This document shows, in pieces, positions 15,760 through 24,246 of a DNA stretch of 64,000 nucleotides. Source of the DNA: an uncultured Treponema sp. (lineage in GTDB: Bacteria; Spirochaetota; Spirochaetia; Treponematales; Treponemataceae). Under the pieces are notes generated by a model. That model saw only the letters and a program-made list of their open reading frames with translations, was not told the DNA's origin and searched no databases. A program made the translations under genes and the position numbers. The stretch covers positions 1-64,000 of the forward strand of contig ONPD01000005.1 in assembly GCA_900319625.1 (NCBI GenBank). The letters are read 5' to 3'. The number at the start of each line of letters is the position of its first letter. Position 1 is the stretch's first letter.

Positions 15760-16743
15760 ATGAAAAATAAAAAAATCGTAAAAATTTCTGTCATCACCGG
15801 CATCATCATTTTAATTTTGTTTTCTATTATACAAGCGTCGTGCACCTATTTTGTTTACACAGGATTCGGTCCGGTAAAACCTGAAAATAATCCTGATTCA
15901 CCTGCCTGCATAATTGACCCAAAAAGTACTCATCATTCTGACAATCCTTTATCAATCAGAAATCATGAAGAAAAGGAAAGATGTTTTCCCTGGCTTCTTT
16001 CTGTTTGCGAAACAGTTTCCATAAAAAGTTTTGACGTACTAAACCTAAATGCCCGCCTTGCCCTTCAGCCTGATAATCACAATTACGTAATTCTTATGCA
16101 CGGCTACCGGGATTCAACAAAAAATGTTTCTATGTATGCAAAGAAATTCTATGAAAAAGGCTTTAATATCCTGGTTCCTGGACAGCGGGGACACGGCTGG
16201 AGTCAGGGAAAATTTGTTGATATGTCAGCCTTCACACCTTATGACGTAAAATCCTGGGTAGAATTCATAAATGAAAAAGATCCGCTGGCAAAAATCGCCT
16301 TGTGGGGAATTTCAATGGGAGGGTCAACAGTTATGCAGGCGACAGGCCTTGATCTTCCTTCCAACGTTGTCTGCTGCGTAGAAGACTGCGGTTTTACCTC
16401 AATATGGGATGAATTTGTTTACCAGATTGACACTTTCTATCATCTTCCGGGCGAATTACTGATGAATATTTTTCAGCTTTACATCAGCCGCCATCTGAAA
16501 ATTGACTGTAAGAAAGTTTCTGCCCAGAATGCTGTGTCAAAATCAAAGATTCCGACACTTTTTATTCACGGCGATATCGACGATTATGTTCCATTCTATA
16601 TGCTTGATATTCTCTACGATGCCGCTGCCTGCCCTAAAGAAAAGCTTGTGATAAAGGGAGCTACTCACGCCCGCTCAGTTTTTGCAGAGCCGGACCTCTA
16701 CTGGGATACAGTATTTGCCTTCACAGACAGATATTTTAACTAA
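15760..16743 (+). CDS. Membrane-anchored alpha/beta hydrolase
   Basis: 327 residues. One N-terminal hydrophobic helix (about residues 8-30) forms a signal anchor or uncleaved signal. The hydrolase fold follows: VILMHGYRDS (oxyanion region), VPGQRGHGWSQG, the nucleophile elbow WGISMGGST (GxSxG), a FIHGDIDDYVP acid turn and GATHARS with the catalytic histidine. The family (COG1073-like) includes carboxylesterases and acyl hydrolases; the substrate is unknown. It is transcribed alone from a leaderless-type promoter and converges with the LacI gene. Confidence 0.85.
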   Translation: MKNKKIVKISVITGIIILILFSIIQASCTYFVYTGFGPVKPENNPDSPACIIDPKSTHHSDNPLSIRNHEEKERCFPWLLSVCETVSIKSFDVLNLNARLALQPDNHNYVILMHGYRDSTKNVSMYAKKFYEKGFNILVPGQRGHGWSQGKFVDMSAFTPYDVKSWVEFINEKDPLAKIALWGISMGGSTVMQATGLDLPSNVVCCVEDCGFTSIWDEFVYQIDTFYHLPGELLMNIFQLYISRHLKIDCKKVSAQNAVSKSKIPTLFIHGDIDDYVPFYMLDILYDAAACPKEKLVIKGATHARSVFAEPDLYWDTVFAFTDRYFN

Positions 16744-16758
16744 AAAGTCAGCCCCTTC

Positions 16759-17772
16759 CTATATTTTTCGCACAGTCTGATGCTCTTCAAGCTTTACATC
16801 ACAGATTATGCGTCTTGAAGTTATTTCTTCTTTTTTAATTGCCTTGAGAAGAAGTTCTACAGCTGCCCTGCCCTTATGAGCAATATCCTGGGAAACGGTA
16901 GTAAGACGCGGTGAAACAAACTGACAGAGGGAAAGATTATCAAAACCGACAACAGAAAGATTTTTTGGAATGTTCATTCCGTTCTGCTTTGCACCTTCAA
17001 TCAAACCAAGAGCAAATAAATCGGCAGTTGCAAAAAGTCCGGTTAAATCCAGCTTCTTTTTTGCAATCTTCTTTCCAACTTTTATTCCTTCTTCATAGCT
17101 GGTAGCTGTCTGAATATGATTTACAAACTTTGTGTAACCGGCCTCTTCCATAGCCTGAATATACCCCTTATAGCGTTCTTTGATTACAGATTCTTTTTCA
17201 TCAAGGAAGCCCGCAAATCCGATTTTTTTATGGCCGTTTTCAATCAGATATTTTGTAGCAAGGTAACCGCCCTTTTTATCATCAATTTCAATAGTCAGAT
17301 AGTCGTTTAGAAGGCTGTTGGTGCTGTCTATAAATACAAGGGGGCACTGGCAGTATTCTGAAAGGAACTTCATATTTTCAGGCGACTGGTTAGAAAGGAA
17401 GATTGCCCCGTCTGCCTGCCAGTTTTGAAGAAGATTTATTGCGTTCTGAGGCTCTTCTACAGTCTGAATAATTGTGTAGTAGCCTTTTTCGTGAATTGCG
17501 CTTTCGATTTCACCAAACAAATCACTCACATAAGGATCTTTGAAAACATTCTCGGAAGAAATAAAACTGCTGACAAAAACTGCAATCAGCTTTGATTCAT
17601 GCTTTGCAAGAGAACGGGCATTGAGGTTTGGAGTGTAGTGCATATCCCGGATGATTTTTTGAACCCGCTCAATGGTCTCTTTTGAAACTTTGGAATTCTT
17701 TCCATTGATGACGTTAGAAACCGTCATCACGCTGACACCGGCTTCCTTCGCAATATCTTTTAATGTGAGCAT
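16759..17772 (-). CDS. LacI-family transcriptional regulator
   Basis: 337 residues. The N-terminal LacI headpiece reads LTLKDIAKEAGVSVMTVSNV and continues with INGKNSKVSKETIERVQKII; the hinge is YTPNLNARSLA, and a periplasmic-binding-protein-like effector domain follows (VVGFDNLSLCQFVSPRLTTV near the end is typical). AGGA precedes the ATG. The effector is probably a sugar, but no sugar operon adjoins it, so the target is unknown. AAACGTTT at 17787-17794 in its own leader suggests autoregulation. Confidence 0.9.
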   Translation of the reverse strand: MLTLKDIAKEAGVSVMTVSNVINGKNSKVSKETIERVQKIIRDMHYTPNLNARSLAKHESKLIAVFVSSFISSENVFKDPYVSDLFGEIESAIHEKGYYTIIQTVEEPQNAINLLQNWQADGAIFLSNQSPENMKFLSEYCQCPLVFIDSTNSLLNDYLTIEIDDKKGGYLATKYLIENGHKKIGFAGFLDEKESVIKERYKGYIQAMEEAGYTKFVNHIQTATSYEEGIKVGKKIAKKKLDLTGLFATADLFALGLIEGAKQNGMNIPKNLSVVGFDNLSLCQFVSPRLTTVSQDIAHKGRAAVELLLKAIKKEEITSRRIICDVKLEEHQTVRKI

Positions 17773-17786
17773 TTACTTTTTCCTGA

Positions 17787-17817
17787 AAACGTTTATCGTT
17801 ATATTTAATTGTAAACG
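17787..17817 (-). promoter_or_regulatory. LacI-type operator candidates upstream of the LacI gene
   Basis: AAACGTTT (17787-17794) has the central CG typical of LacI/GalR operators. CGTTTA (17790-17795) and TAAACG (17812-17817) form an inverted pair flanking a TATAAC-like -10 on the minus strand. Confidence 0.45.
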
Positions 17818-17877
17818 CATTCAGTTAAAAAGTAAAATAAAATCATAAGAAAACACTAAATTTAGTTTACAAAAGGT

Positions 17878-18630
17878 TTAAAGATGTGAAATCTCAGCCG
17901 CTTTTGCCCGCACAGCCTTGTAAAGTGCCTCTGCATCCTTCTGATGCTCGCTAATCAGGCGGACAAAAACTGAACCTGCAACAACAGCATCAACTTTATC
18001 ACCCAGAAGTGCAGACTGATTTCCGTTACTGATACCAAAACCACCGTAAACCTTGCTGCCACCAGAGCCAACTTTTTTTATGAAGGCTAATGTAGCCTCA
18101 TCAACGCTGGTTTCTGTTCCGGTGATGCCGGTACGCAGGGCCGCATAAATATAAGGGAAGCCTGCATTTGCCATTTTTTCAAGGCGTTCAGGGCTCATAC
18201 TTGGAGCAGCAACAGGAATATTTACCATACCGTTTGCTTTGCAGGCAGCGGTAAGGCCTTCATCAAAATCAAAAGGAAGGTCAGGAATAATCATACCTTT
18301 TACACCGAAGTCAGCCGCTTTTTTACAGAAGGATTCAAGGCCCGGAGTGTAAATCAGAGAACCGTAGCTCATAAGGTAAATTGGAATATTCGGGAACTCT
18401 TTATGAAGCTTTGCGATGAAGGCGAGGCCGTCGGCAGTTTTATAATGGCGTTCCAGAACCTTGGTGCAGGCGCCCTGAATTGCAGGACCGTCGGCACTCG
18501 GGTCACTGAAAGGAAGCTGGATTTCAAGAATATCTGCACCGCCGTCAACAAGGGCACGGGCAGCTGTAAAGGCAAGTTCGTCGGTCGGGTAACCGGCAAC
18601 AAGATGACTCATTAATTTAATTTTGCTCAT
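17878..18630 (-). CDS. trpA: Tryptophan synthase alpha subunit
   Basis: 250 residues, normal for TrpA. The catalytic pair is seen in ILEIQLPFSDPSADGP (Glu and Asp), and the phosphate loop in VYGGFGISNG. It cleaves indole-3-glycerol phosphate and channels indole to TrpB. It is the last gene of the trpCF-trpB-trpA operon, overlapping trpB by four bases (ATGA), which helps make the subunits in equal amounts. Confidence 0.95.
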   Translation of the reverse strand: MSKIKLMSHLVAGYPTDELAFTAARALVDGGADILEIQLPFSDPSADGPAIQGACTKVLERHYKTADGLAFIAKLHKEFPNIPIYLMSYGSLIYTPGLESFCKKAADFGVKGMIIPDLPFDFDEGLTAACKANGMVNIPVAAPSMSPERLEKMANAGFPYIYAALRTGITGTETSVDEATLAFIKKVGSGGSKVYGGFGISNGNQSALLGDKVDAVVAGSVFVRLISEHQKDAEALYKAVRAKAAEISHL

Positions 18631-19889
18631 TTCATAACCTCCGATTCGTGAATATCCTTATTATCTTCCAGACGCTCAATTTCGGCGTGCAAAAAGTCCA
18701 GCCATTCCTTGCGGCGGAAAACAGGACTTGTGATAAAGACGTCTTTGTCGCCGCGACCGCTCATATTTACAATAATTACATCGTCCTTACTCAACTTCGG
18801 CGCCAGCTTAATTGCTTCGGCACCAGCGTGGGAGCTTTCCATGGCAAACAGAATGCCTTCGTTACGGGCAAAAAACTTAAGGGCATCCAGAGCCTCGCTG
18901 TCCAGAGCCGATGTAAACTCAACACGCCCGCTCATACCAAGAGCCGCAAGCTGAGGCCCGATTCCGCAGTAATCCAGGCCCGCAGAAATCGAGCGGGTCG
19001 GAAGCGCCTGACCGTCCTCATCAAGCAAAAAGCGGGACTTATAGCCCTGCATGATTCCTTCGCGGCTGGCATTTCCGGTCATTCGGCTGGCATTTTCGCC
19101 TACTCCAGGGCCAATTCCGCCCGCCTCTACCGCAATCAGGCGAGGCTCTTTTTTATCGATAAATGGCGCAAAAAATCCGATTGAGTTTGAGCCGCCGCCG
19201 CAGCAGGCAATCAGGGCAGTAGGCTTGATTCCCCTTTCTTCGCACTGGCGCTCAACTTCCCGGCCGATAACGCTCTGAAACTCGCGGACAATATCAGGAA
19301 AAGGCGCAGGTCCCAGAGCTGAACCCAAAACGTAGTGAGTTGTGTCGGGGTTGGCAGCCCAGTCACGCATAGCTTCGTTTACTGCGTCCTTGAGGGTACG
19401 GCTTCCGCTTGTTACAGCATGAACCTTTGCCCCGTACATTTCCATGCTGGCAACATTAGGCTGCTGGCGGCGGACATCAACTTCGCCCATGTAAACGGTG
19501 CAGTCCAGTCCCAGCTTTGCACAGGCTGCGGCAGTAGCAAGACCATGCTGTCCGGCTCCGGTTTCCGCAATAATACGTTTTTTGCCCATATACTTTGCAA
19601 GGAGGCACTGTCCGATAGCATTATTGATTTTGTGGGCACCAGTGTTGGCAAGACCTTCCAGTTTTATGTAAATCTTGGCGCCTCCCAGAATGCGGGTTGC
19701 CGTCGGCGCAAAATAAAGCGGAGTTTCCCGCCCGATATAATCCCTCTGAATTGTGCGGAATTCCTCCAGAAATTCCGGGTCAGCCATCGCTTTTTTGAAG
19801 GCCACCTCCAGCTCGTCCAGAGGCCGTCTCAAAACCTCGGCCACATACTTTCCGCCAAATCTGTCAAAAAATCCCTTGTTCGATTCCAT
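18627..19889 (-). CDS. trpB: Tryptophan synthase beta subunit
   Basis: About 420 residues from the ATG at 19889, which has AAGGA six bases upstream. An upstream in-frame ATG at 19958 would add residues encoded by a GC-rich intergenic repeat and lacks a ribosome site, so it is rejected. The PLP lysine lies in NTGAHKINNAIGQ, the phosphate cradle in CCGGGSNSIG, and AETGAGQHG is the classic substrate loop. It condenses indole with serine. This is the standard TrpB1 type, partnered with the adjacent TrpA. Confidence 0.95.
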   Translation of the reverse strand: MESNKGFFDRFGGKYVAEVLRRPLDELEVAFKKAMADPEFLEEFRTIQRDYIGRETPLYFAPTATRILGGAKIYIKLEGLANTGAHKINNAIGQCLLAKYMGKKRIIAETGAGQHGLATAAACAKLGLDCTVYMGEVDVRRQQPNVASMEMYGAKVHAVTSGSRTLKDAVNEAMRDWAANPDTTHYVLGSALGPAPFPDIVREFQSVIGREVERQCEERGIKPTALIACCGGGSNSIGFFAPFIDKKEPRLIAVEAGGIGPGVGENASRMTGNASREGIMQGYKSRFLLDEDGQALPTRSISAGLDYCGIGPQLAALGMSGRVEFTSALDSEALDALKFFARNEGILFAMESSHAGAEAIKLAPKLSKDDVIIVNMSGRGDKDVFITSPVFRRKEWLDFLHAEIERLEDNKDIHESEVMK

Positions 19890-19899
19890 ATTTTTTCCT

Positions 19900-19998
19900 T
19901 TTGGGCGTGCCCCTCGCTTTGCTCGGGGCGGGCTTTTCGTGGTTCCGCTCCGCTCCATTGCTTCGCAACAGCTTCGCTGCCACTACAATCCCTCACGC
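19900..19998. repeat. GC-rich intergenic repeat-like block with mini-hairpins
   Basis: The gap between trpCF and trpB is GC-rich and strongly palindromic. It includes CCCCTCG..CTCGGGG around 19910-19927 and two back-to-back mini-hairpins, TTGCTTCGCAA (19958-19968) and CAGCTTCGCTG (19969-19979). Its composition contrasts with the AT-rich gaps elsewhere and is shared in style with 400-541, 36850-36930 and 38041-38110. It is likely a dispersed REP-like element that happens to sit inside the operon. Confidence 0.5.
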
Positions 19999-20008
19999 AT
20001 TTTCTAGT

Positions 20009-21574
20009 CTATATCTTCTTAAGTTCACTAAAGAAGTTCTTAAGCTTTTCTGCATCCTTAATTCCAGGCCCACTTTCCACGCCGCTTGCCACATCAATCA
20101 GTTCCGGCAGGAAATCTTCTATAATCTGGCAGACATTTTCTGCCGTAATTCCGCCTGCCAGCCAGAGCCTTGCCCTCTTAGAAGCCGCCCTTACCAGGTC
20201 AGCATCCACAGTTTTTCCCGTTCCTCCGATTGTATTTCCGCTCTGGGCATCAATCAAAACCCTGGGCTGACCGTGTAAAATCAAATCATCAAGCTTTATA
20301 AGATCCTCTTCCGCCCTGATATTTACCGCTCCATAGCGGGGAATGTCAGAAAAGGCCGCATCCGAAGGCCCCGGAACTTTGCAGCTGTGAAACTGAATCT
20401 TATCTAGAATTCCTTCCCGAACAAGACGAAAGGCAGCCTTAGCCTCTTCATCGTCAGGATTAACAATCACACCGACAAAGCCGCATTTGTAAGCTGTCTG
20501 GCGAACAGCCTTTACAATTTCAAAAACCTTATCAGCATCAACATTGCGCTTTGAACCCTTCCAGAAAATAAATCCTAAAAAGTCTGCGCCAAGCTGAGCC
20601 GCAAGCAGGGCATCCTCTTCCCGCGTAATTCCGCAGATTTTTACAAGTGGACATACCCCCGCACCGCGCCTACGTGCACTTTCATCCGAAGGTGCACCTT
20701 TCCCGCGAGTACGAAGATTTTCCGCATACTGGCACCAGCTTTGACCAGCCTTATTTTCATTTGTCTGGCAGAAAGCCTTTACAAAAGGTCCCGCTTCTTC
20801 CGGATTTTTAGCAGCCGCCTCTCCAAGCAGAATGGCCGAAAAGCCTGCACCTGCCGCAAAGGCTGCCGAATCCGGACTGAGAATTCCGCTTTCAAAAGTT
20901 ACCCGGGCATCAGCTGCAATCTTTTTAATTTCAGAAAGCAGAGCGCAGGGAGCCAGCATATCAATAGAAAAATCTTTTAAATCGCGGCTGTTCACACCGC
21001 ATACAATATTTTTGTGATTTACCCTGGCCATCACATAAGAAAGTTTTTCCAAATCCTCAGTCTTACGAACTTCAATCAAAACGCTGATTCCAAGCTCTTC
21101 GGCTTTTTTTGCCATTTCGCACATAGTTTGGGCTGTAAGAATGCGGGCAATAAGAAGGACAGCATCCGCACCGGCCCGGTAAGAAACTTCAACTTCATCA
21201 GCAGAAAGGAGAAAATCCTTGCGTAAAAGAGCAGGAACTTCCTCTCCCTCAGCTTCCAGCTGGTCAAGGGCCGCAGCCGCTTTCATAAAATCAGAAAGGG
21301 AGCCCTTAAAATAATTCATCTCGGTAAGGCAGGAAATGGCACGTGCCCCGGCTTTTGCATACTGGCAGGCAGTTTTTGCCGCATCAAGGTCAGGGGCAAT
21401 ATCGCCCTTACTCGGCGAAGCACGCTTAATTTCAAGAATTGCGCCTTTTTTTTCAATAAAAGGATGAACTTTGCGGGAACGGGCAACAGGAACTCCGCAG
21501 CCAAAATCCAGTCCCAGCCTCTCAATATCAGCTTTTCTTTTTTCAACAATTTCTTTAAGTATATCCTTACCCAT
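20009..21574 (-). CDS. TrpC-TrpF fusion (IGP synthase / PRA isomerase)
   Basis: About 521 residues from the ATG at 21574, with AAAGG upstream. N-terminal ~260 residues are indole-3-glycerol-phosphate synthase: EIKRASPSKGDIA, LLRKDFLLSADEV, CGVNSRDL and ILLGEAA. The C-terminal ~215 residues are phosphoribosylanthranilate isomerase: VKICGITREEDALLAAQLGA with the catalytic Cys, GFIFWKGSKRNV and LAGGITAENV. They are joined by a ~35-residue Arg/Gly/Ser-rich linker encoded by palindromic GC-rich DNA near 20650-20740. The gene opens the trpCF-trpB-trpA operon and is preceded by paired operators. Confidence 0.93.
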   Translation of the reverse strand: MGKDILKEIVEKRKADIERLGLDFGCGVPVARSRKVHPFIEKKGAILEIKRASPSKGDIAPDLDAAKTACQYAKAGARAISCLTEMNYFKGSLSDFMKAAAALDQLEAEGEEVPALLRKDFLLSADEVEVSYRAGADAVLLIARILTAQTMCEMAKKAEELGISVLIEVRKTEDLEKLSYVMARVNHKNIVCGVNSRDLKDFSIDMLAPCALLSEIKKIAADARVTFESGILSPDSAAFAAGAGFSAILLGEAAAKNPEEAGPFVKAFCQTNENKAGQSWCQYAENLRTRGKGAPSDESARRRGAGVCPLVKICGITREEDALLAAQLGADFLGFIFWKGSKRNVDADKVFEIVKAVRQTAYKCGFVGVIVNPDDEEAKAAFRLVREGILDKIQFHSCKVPGPSDAAFSDIPRYGAVNIRAEEDLIKLDDLILHGQPRVLIDAQSGNTIGGTGKTVDADLVRAASKRARLWLAGGITAENVCQIIEDFLPELIDVASGVESGPGIKDAEKLKNFFSELKKI

Positions 21575-21587
21575 TGCAAAACCTTTT

Positions 21588-21639
21588 GTTTCTATATGTA
21601 GTAACAATATACTAAAGAAATGTTTCTGTCAACAGAAAC
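21588..21639 (-). promoter_or_regulatory. trpCF promoter with two palindromic operators
   Basis: Site 1, GTTTCTGTCAACAGAAAC (21622-21639, plus-strand reading), contains the -35 TTGACA of the minus strand (21632-21627). The -10 TATATT is at 21611-21606 after a 15-bp spacer. Site 2, GTTTCTATATGTAGTAAC (21588-21605), begins directly after the -10. Both fit GTTWCT-N6-AGWAAC. The same layout is found upstream of trpE. Binding here would occlude RNA polymerase, so a repressor is the simplest reading. Confidence 0.72.
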
Positions 21640-21662
21640 AATAAGCAATAAGAATTTTTCTT

Positions 21663-21869
21663 TTAATTCATATCTGCCTGTTCTGTGGAAATTATTTCTT
21701 TTACCTGCTCTTCTGTCATTTTTAAGGATTTTGCAATCAATTCTATAGAAACTCCGTTCGCATAAAATGCCCGGGCATCCTCAATTGCCTTTTGTTCCTG
21801 TCCGCGCTCAAACGCCTCTTCCTGCTTTACGGCTATATCAGTTTTATAATCATATTTCGCACAAAGCAT
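21663..21869 (-). CDS. C-terminal Rpn-family fragment (small ORF)
   Basis: 68 residues (MLCAKYDYKTDIAVKQEEAF..., then ...GVSIELIAKSLKMTEEQVKEII). This matches the C-terminal tail of Rpn/PDDEXK-type recombination-promoting nucleases, where a charged linker leads to a small helical motif such as the TLEQIAQAEELPLEKVKEL tail of the full-length gene at 57408. The nuclease core is absent. AGGGAGG directly upstream means it is probably translated. It is either a relic of a deleted gene or a stand-alone tail, as known for some rpn genes with internal starts. Confidence 0.55.
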   Translation of the reverse strand: MLCAKYDYKTDIAVKQEEAFERGQEQKAIEDARAFYANGVSIELIAKSLKMTEEQVKEIISTEQADMN

Positions 21870-21913
21870 ATTTATGACCTCCCTGGATTCTTTTTGCTAT
21901 AATGCTTTTTTAT

Positions 21914-21940
21914 AAAAAAGCCGCCCCGAAAAGGAGCGGC
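21914..21940 (-). terminator. Terminator of the lipoprotein gene
   Basis: On the minus strand GCCGCTCC pairs with GGGGCGGC around a TTTTC loop, followed by TTTTTT. It lies just after the stop at 21961. Confidence 0.78.
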
Positions 21941-21960
21941 AAAATCAGTAAACAAAATAA

Positions 21961-23760
21961 TTAGAAGGTATAAATTGCGGTAAGCTTCTTTTTAATTGTA
22001 AGAGGATTGTATTCACCGCTTGTTACGTTTACTACGCCGTTTTCTACGGCAGTTCCACGGACAGCACTGTAATAAAGCAAATCACTGCCGACTGAATATG
22101 AAATAACTTCCAGCATTGAATTGTTTGGAACATTCTGGAAAAGATTTTTGTAGTCGCCGGTATCAAGATTTACACTATAAATCTGATGGAAGCCTGTTTC
22201 AGCACCACTGGAGGTAAGAAGGGCATAAGACATATAGATATTGCCATTATACTGTTGAGATGAAACCATTTTACCATTTGGAAGATTAATTTTTTTTGCT
22301 TCCCAGATTGGAGTACCGGAAGCATCTGTAATATGGACTAAATAAAATGCATTATTTCCATTATTACTATAGGTAAAACTTTTCCAAAGCCCTTCACTGT
22401 TTGTAAAATAATCTTTATCATATCCCCACGAATGATTTACATATTTATCATTCTCTGTATTTTCTCGAAAGGCAGATACAGAAGTTCCTTTTTTGAAGAT
22501 AATATTTTCAAGACTATTAGAATATCCCATATTATCAGTCCAAGAAGATTCTATATATTGCTTAAATAATTTCATTTTTTCGACATCTGATGAGATATAA
22601 ATAATAGCATCTTCATCTTTTAAATCTGAATATAATAAAGAATAATCCTGATGATTTTTGAAATAATCAAGTCTGAATTCTTTTTGACCTGAAGTCCAGC
22701 AGCGATTAAACATATACTGTAATACTAATTTAGAATTTACAGAACCATCAGATTTTAAAAACATGTCTTTCCAAACATAAGTTGTGTTCTGATTATTGTT
22801 TTTTTCCTCAATTAATTGTGAATAATACCATTTTACATCTGCATCTAATTTTTCTGCTTCAAAAAATGTATTCCCATTACGAACACTTCGTGATAAAACA
22901 TCTGCAGAAAAATAACAAATTCCATTCACATCATCATATTCCCATTGTACAGAACTACTACTTGAACTGTAATAAATATTTGTAAAATGATTTGGATCTG
23001 AAACAGGAATTGCCCTTAAAAAATAAGTAGAAGGAGATCTGTAACCACTTACAAGGATAAGTTGTCCATCAGAAGTAATCATAAATTTACCATAGCTAAT
23101 TCCTTCAACTCCGGCAGTTAACTGTGTCAAACTGTTATCACTCGGATTAAACTTGCAGATTAAACTTGTATCTGAACCAGAACTATACTCTTTTGTCATA
23201 AAATAAGCATTTCCTGCTCCGTCAAATTTTATATCTTTTGATGAATCTAAACTATAATAACCTGTTACCCTATTATCAGAGCTATCTGTTTTCTTCAAAA
23301 TGTCAGCTATAGACCCATCCTCATGAACACAAACCAAAGTGCCAAGGGGATAAGATTTACCATTATCATTGAACCAACTCTGACCTTCAAAAACCACAAA
23401 AACATCTTTTGAAGAAGCCACAGGAGATTTATATATTTTCTTAATTTTGGAAAGATTACCGCTTCCTGTCTTAGTTACAGCCGCAACTGCACTTCCATCC
23501 TCAAGAAATTTAATAAGCGGTGAATCTGCAGTGCTTTCTCCATCAGCCCCCTGAGTCAGCGCACCTGCATCTACAGCAGCCAGGGCTTTAGCTCCCGAAA
23601 AATCAAATTTTAATCCGGCCGAAGCATTAATAAGTCCCGAGCCATTACCGTTTACATTCGGATTAGGCAGAGCCGGGTCATCCGAACCATTGCTGCATGA
23701 TGTAAAACACAGCATCATGCCGGCAGCAAGAAATAAGACTTCTTTTAATAATTTTTTCAT
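21961..23760 (-). CDS. Large lipoprotein, unknown function
   Basis: 599 residues. The signal peptide ends in a lipobox-like LCFTSC (Cys about residue 22), followed by an acidic, Asn/Gly-rich flexible stretch. The rest alternates Ser/Tyr/Asn-rich strands with repeated phrases like DGSIADI, DGQLILVSGY and NGNIYMSYAL, suggestive of beta-propeller-like or sensor-type surface folds, but no named domain is certain. AGGAG precedes the ATG. It is transcribed alone, ends in a good terminator, and lies between the two trp operons with no visible link to tryptophan. Confidence 0.75.
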   Translation of the reverse strand: MKKLLKEVLFLAAGMMLCFTSCSNGSDDPALPNPNVNGNGSGLINASAGLKFDFSGAKALAAVDAGALTQGADGESTADSPLIKFLEDGSAVAAVTKTGSGNLSKIKKIYKSPVASSKDVFVVFEGQSWFNDNGKSYPLGTLVCVHEDGSIADILKKTDSSDNRVTGYYSLDSSKDIKFDGAGNAYFMTKEYSSGSDTSLICKFNPSDNSLTQLTAGVEGISYGKFMITSDGQLILVSGYRSPSTYFLRAIPVSDPNHFTNIYYSSSSSSVQWEYDDVNGICYFSADVLSRSVRNGNTFFEAEKLDADVKWYYSQLIEEKNNNQNTTYVWKDMFLKSDGSVNSKLVLQYMFNRCWTSGQKEFRLDYFKNHQDYSLLYSDLKDEDAIIYISSDVEKMKLFKQYIESSWTDNMGYSNSLENIIFKKGTSVSAFRENTENDKYVNHSWGYDKDYFTNSEGLWKSFTYSNNGNNAFYLVHITDASGTPIWEAKKINLPNGKMVSSQQYNGNIYMSYALLTSSGAETGFHQIYSVNLDTGDYKNLFQNVPNNSMLEVISYSVGSDLLYYSAVRGTAVENGVVNVTSGEYNPLTIKKKLTAIYTF

Positions 23761-23866
23761 AAATTTCTCCTGAAAACTTAATAATTATTAACGTTAAAAT
23801 ATTACGCCTAAAATAATTAATTTACAAGGACATTATTCATTATTATTTACGTAAAAGCGTAGTAAC

Positions 23867-24172
23867 ATGGATATTTTAGAAAAGATTAGACAATACAGAA
23901 TTGAACGGGGCTGGACAGAATATCAGCTGGCAGAGAAATCAGAACTGCCTCAATCAACTATTTCTTCCTGGTACAGAAAAAATCAGCTGCCAACAATTCC
24001 ATCACTTTCTAAAATCTGCAGGGCTTTCAACATTACGCTCTCCCAATTCTTTACCGAAGACATGACCCAAATAAAATCCCTTACACAGGATCAGGCCGAT
24101 TTAATCCAGAACTGGAACCGGCTGAACGAAGATCAGCAGAAGGCCATCATCAACCTTATGAAGACTTTTTAG
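23867..24172 (+). CDS. Small XRE-family regulator
   Basis: 101 residues. Residues ~5-60 form an HTH_3 domain (IRQYRIERGWTEYQLAEKSE, LPQSTISSWYRKNQLPTIPS); a short helical tail (ADLIQNWNRLNEDQQKAIIN) is typical of the common small XRE proteins of Firmicutes and Treponema. The upstream gap carries TTACG- and CGTA-containing inverted sequence near 23845-23862 that could be its operator. It sits 75 bp before the MATE exporter in the same direction; regulation of that exporter is plausible but unproven. Confidence 0.82.
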   Translation: MDILEKIRQYRIERGWTEYQLAEKSELPQSTISSWYRKNQLPTIPSLSKICRAFNITLSQFFTEDMTQIKSLTQDQADLIQNWNRLNEDQQKAIINLMKTF

Positions 24173-24208
24173 CCTTCTTTGAAATCCTTGTAATTTCTTA
24201 CCGTTCTA

Positions 24209-24237
24209 TTGAAAAATACGCTGAATCAGAATAAAAT
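24209..24237 (+). promoter_or_regulatory. Sigma-70 promoter of the MATE gene
   Basis: TTGAAA (24209-24214), a 17-bp spacer, TAAAAT (24232-24237), then nine bases to the ATG at 24247. The leader would be about two bases, with no Shine-Dalgarno. Confidence 0.62.
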
Positions 24238-24246
24238 AGCCGAACT

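Noticed and set aside
18627-19958. Longer trpB from the ATG at 19958
   Set aside because: The extra N-terminus is encoded by a GC-rich repeat and has no ribosome site; the ATG at 19889 has AAGGA at good spacing.
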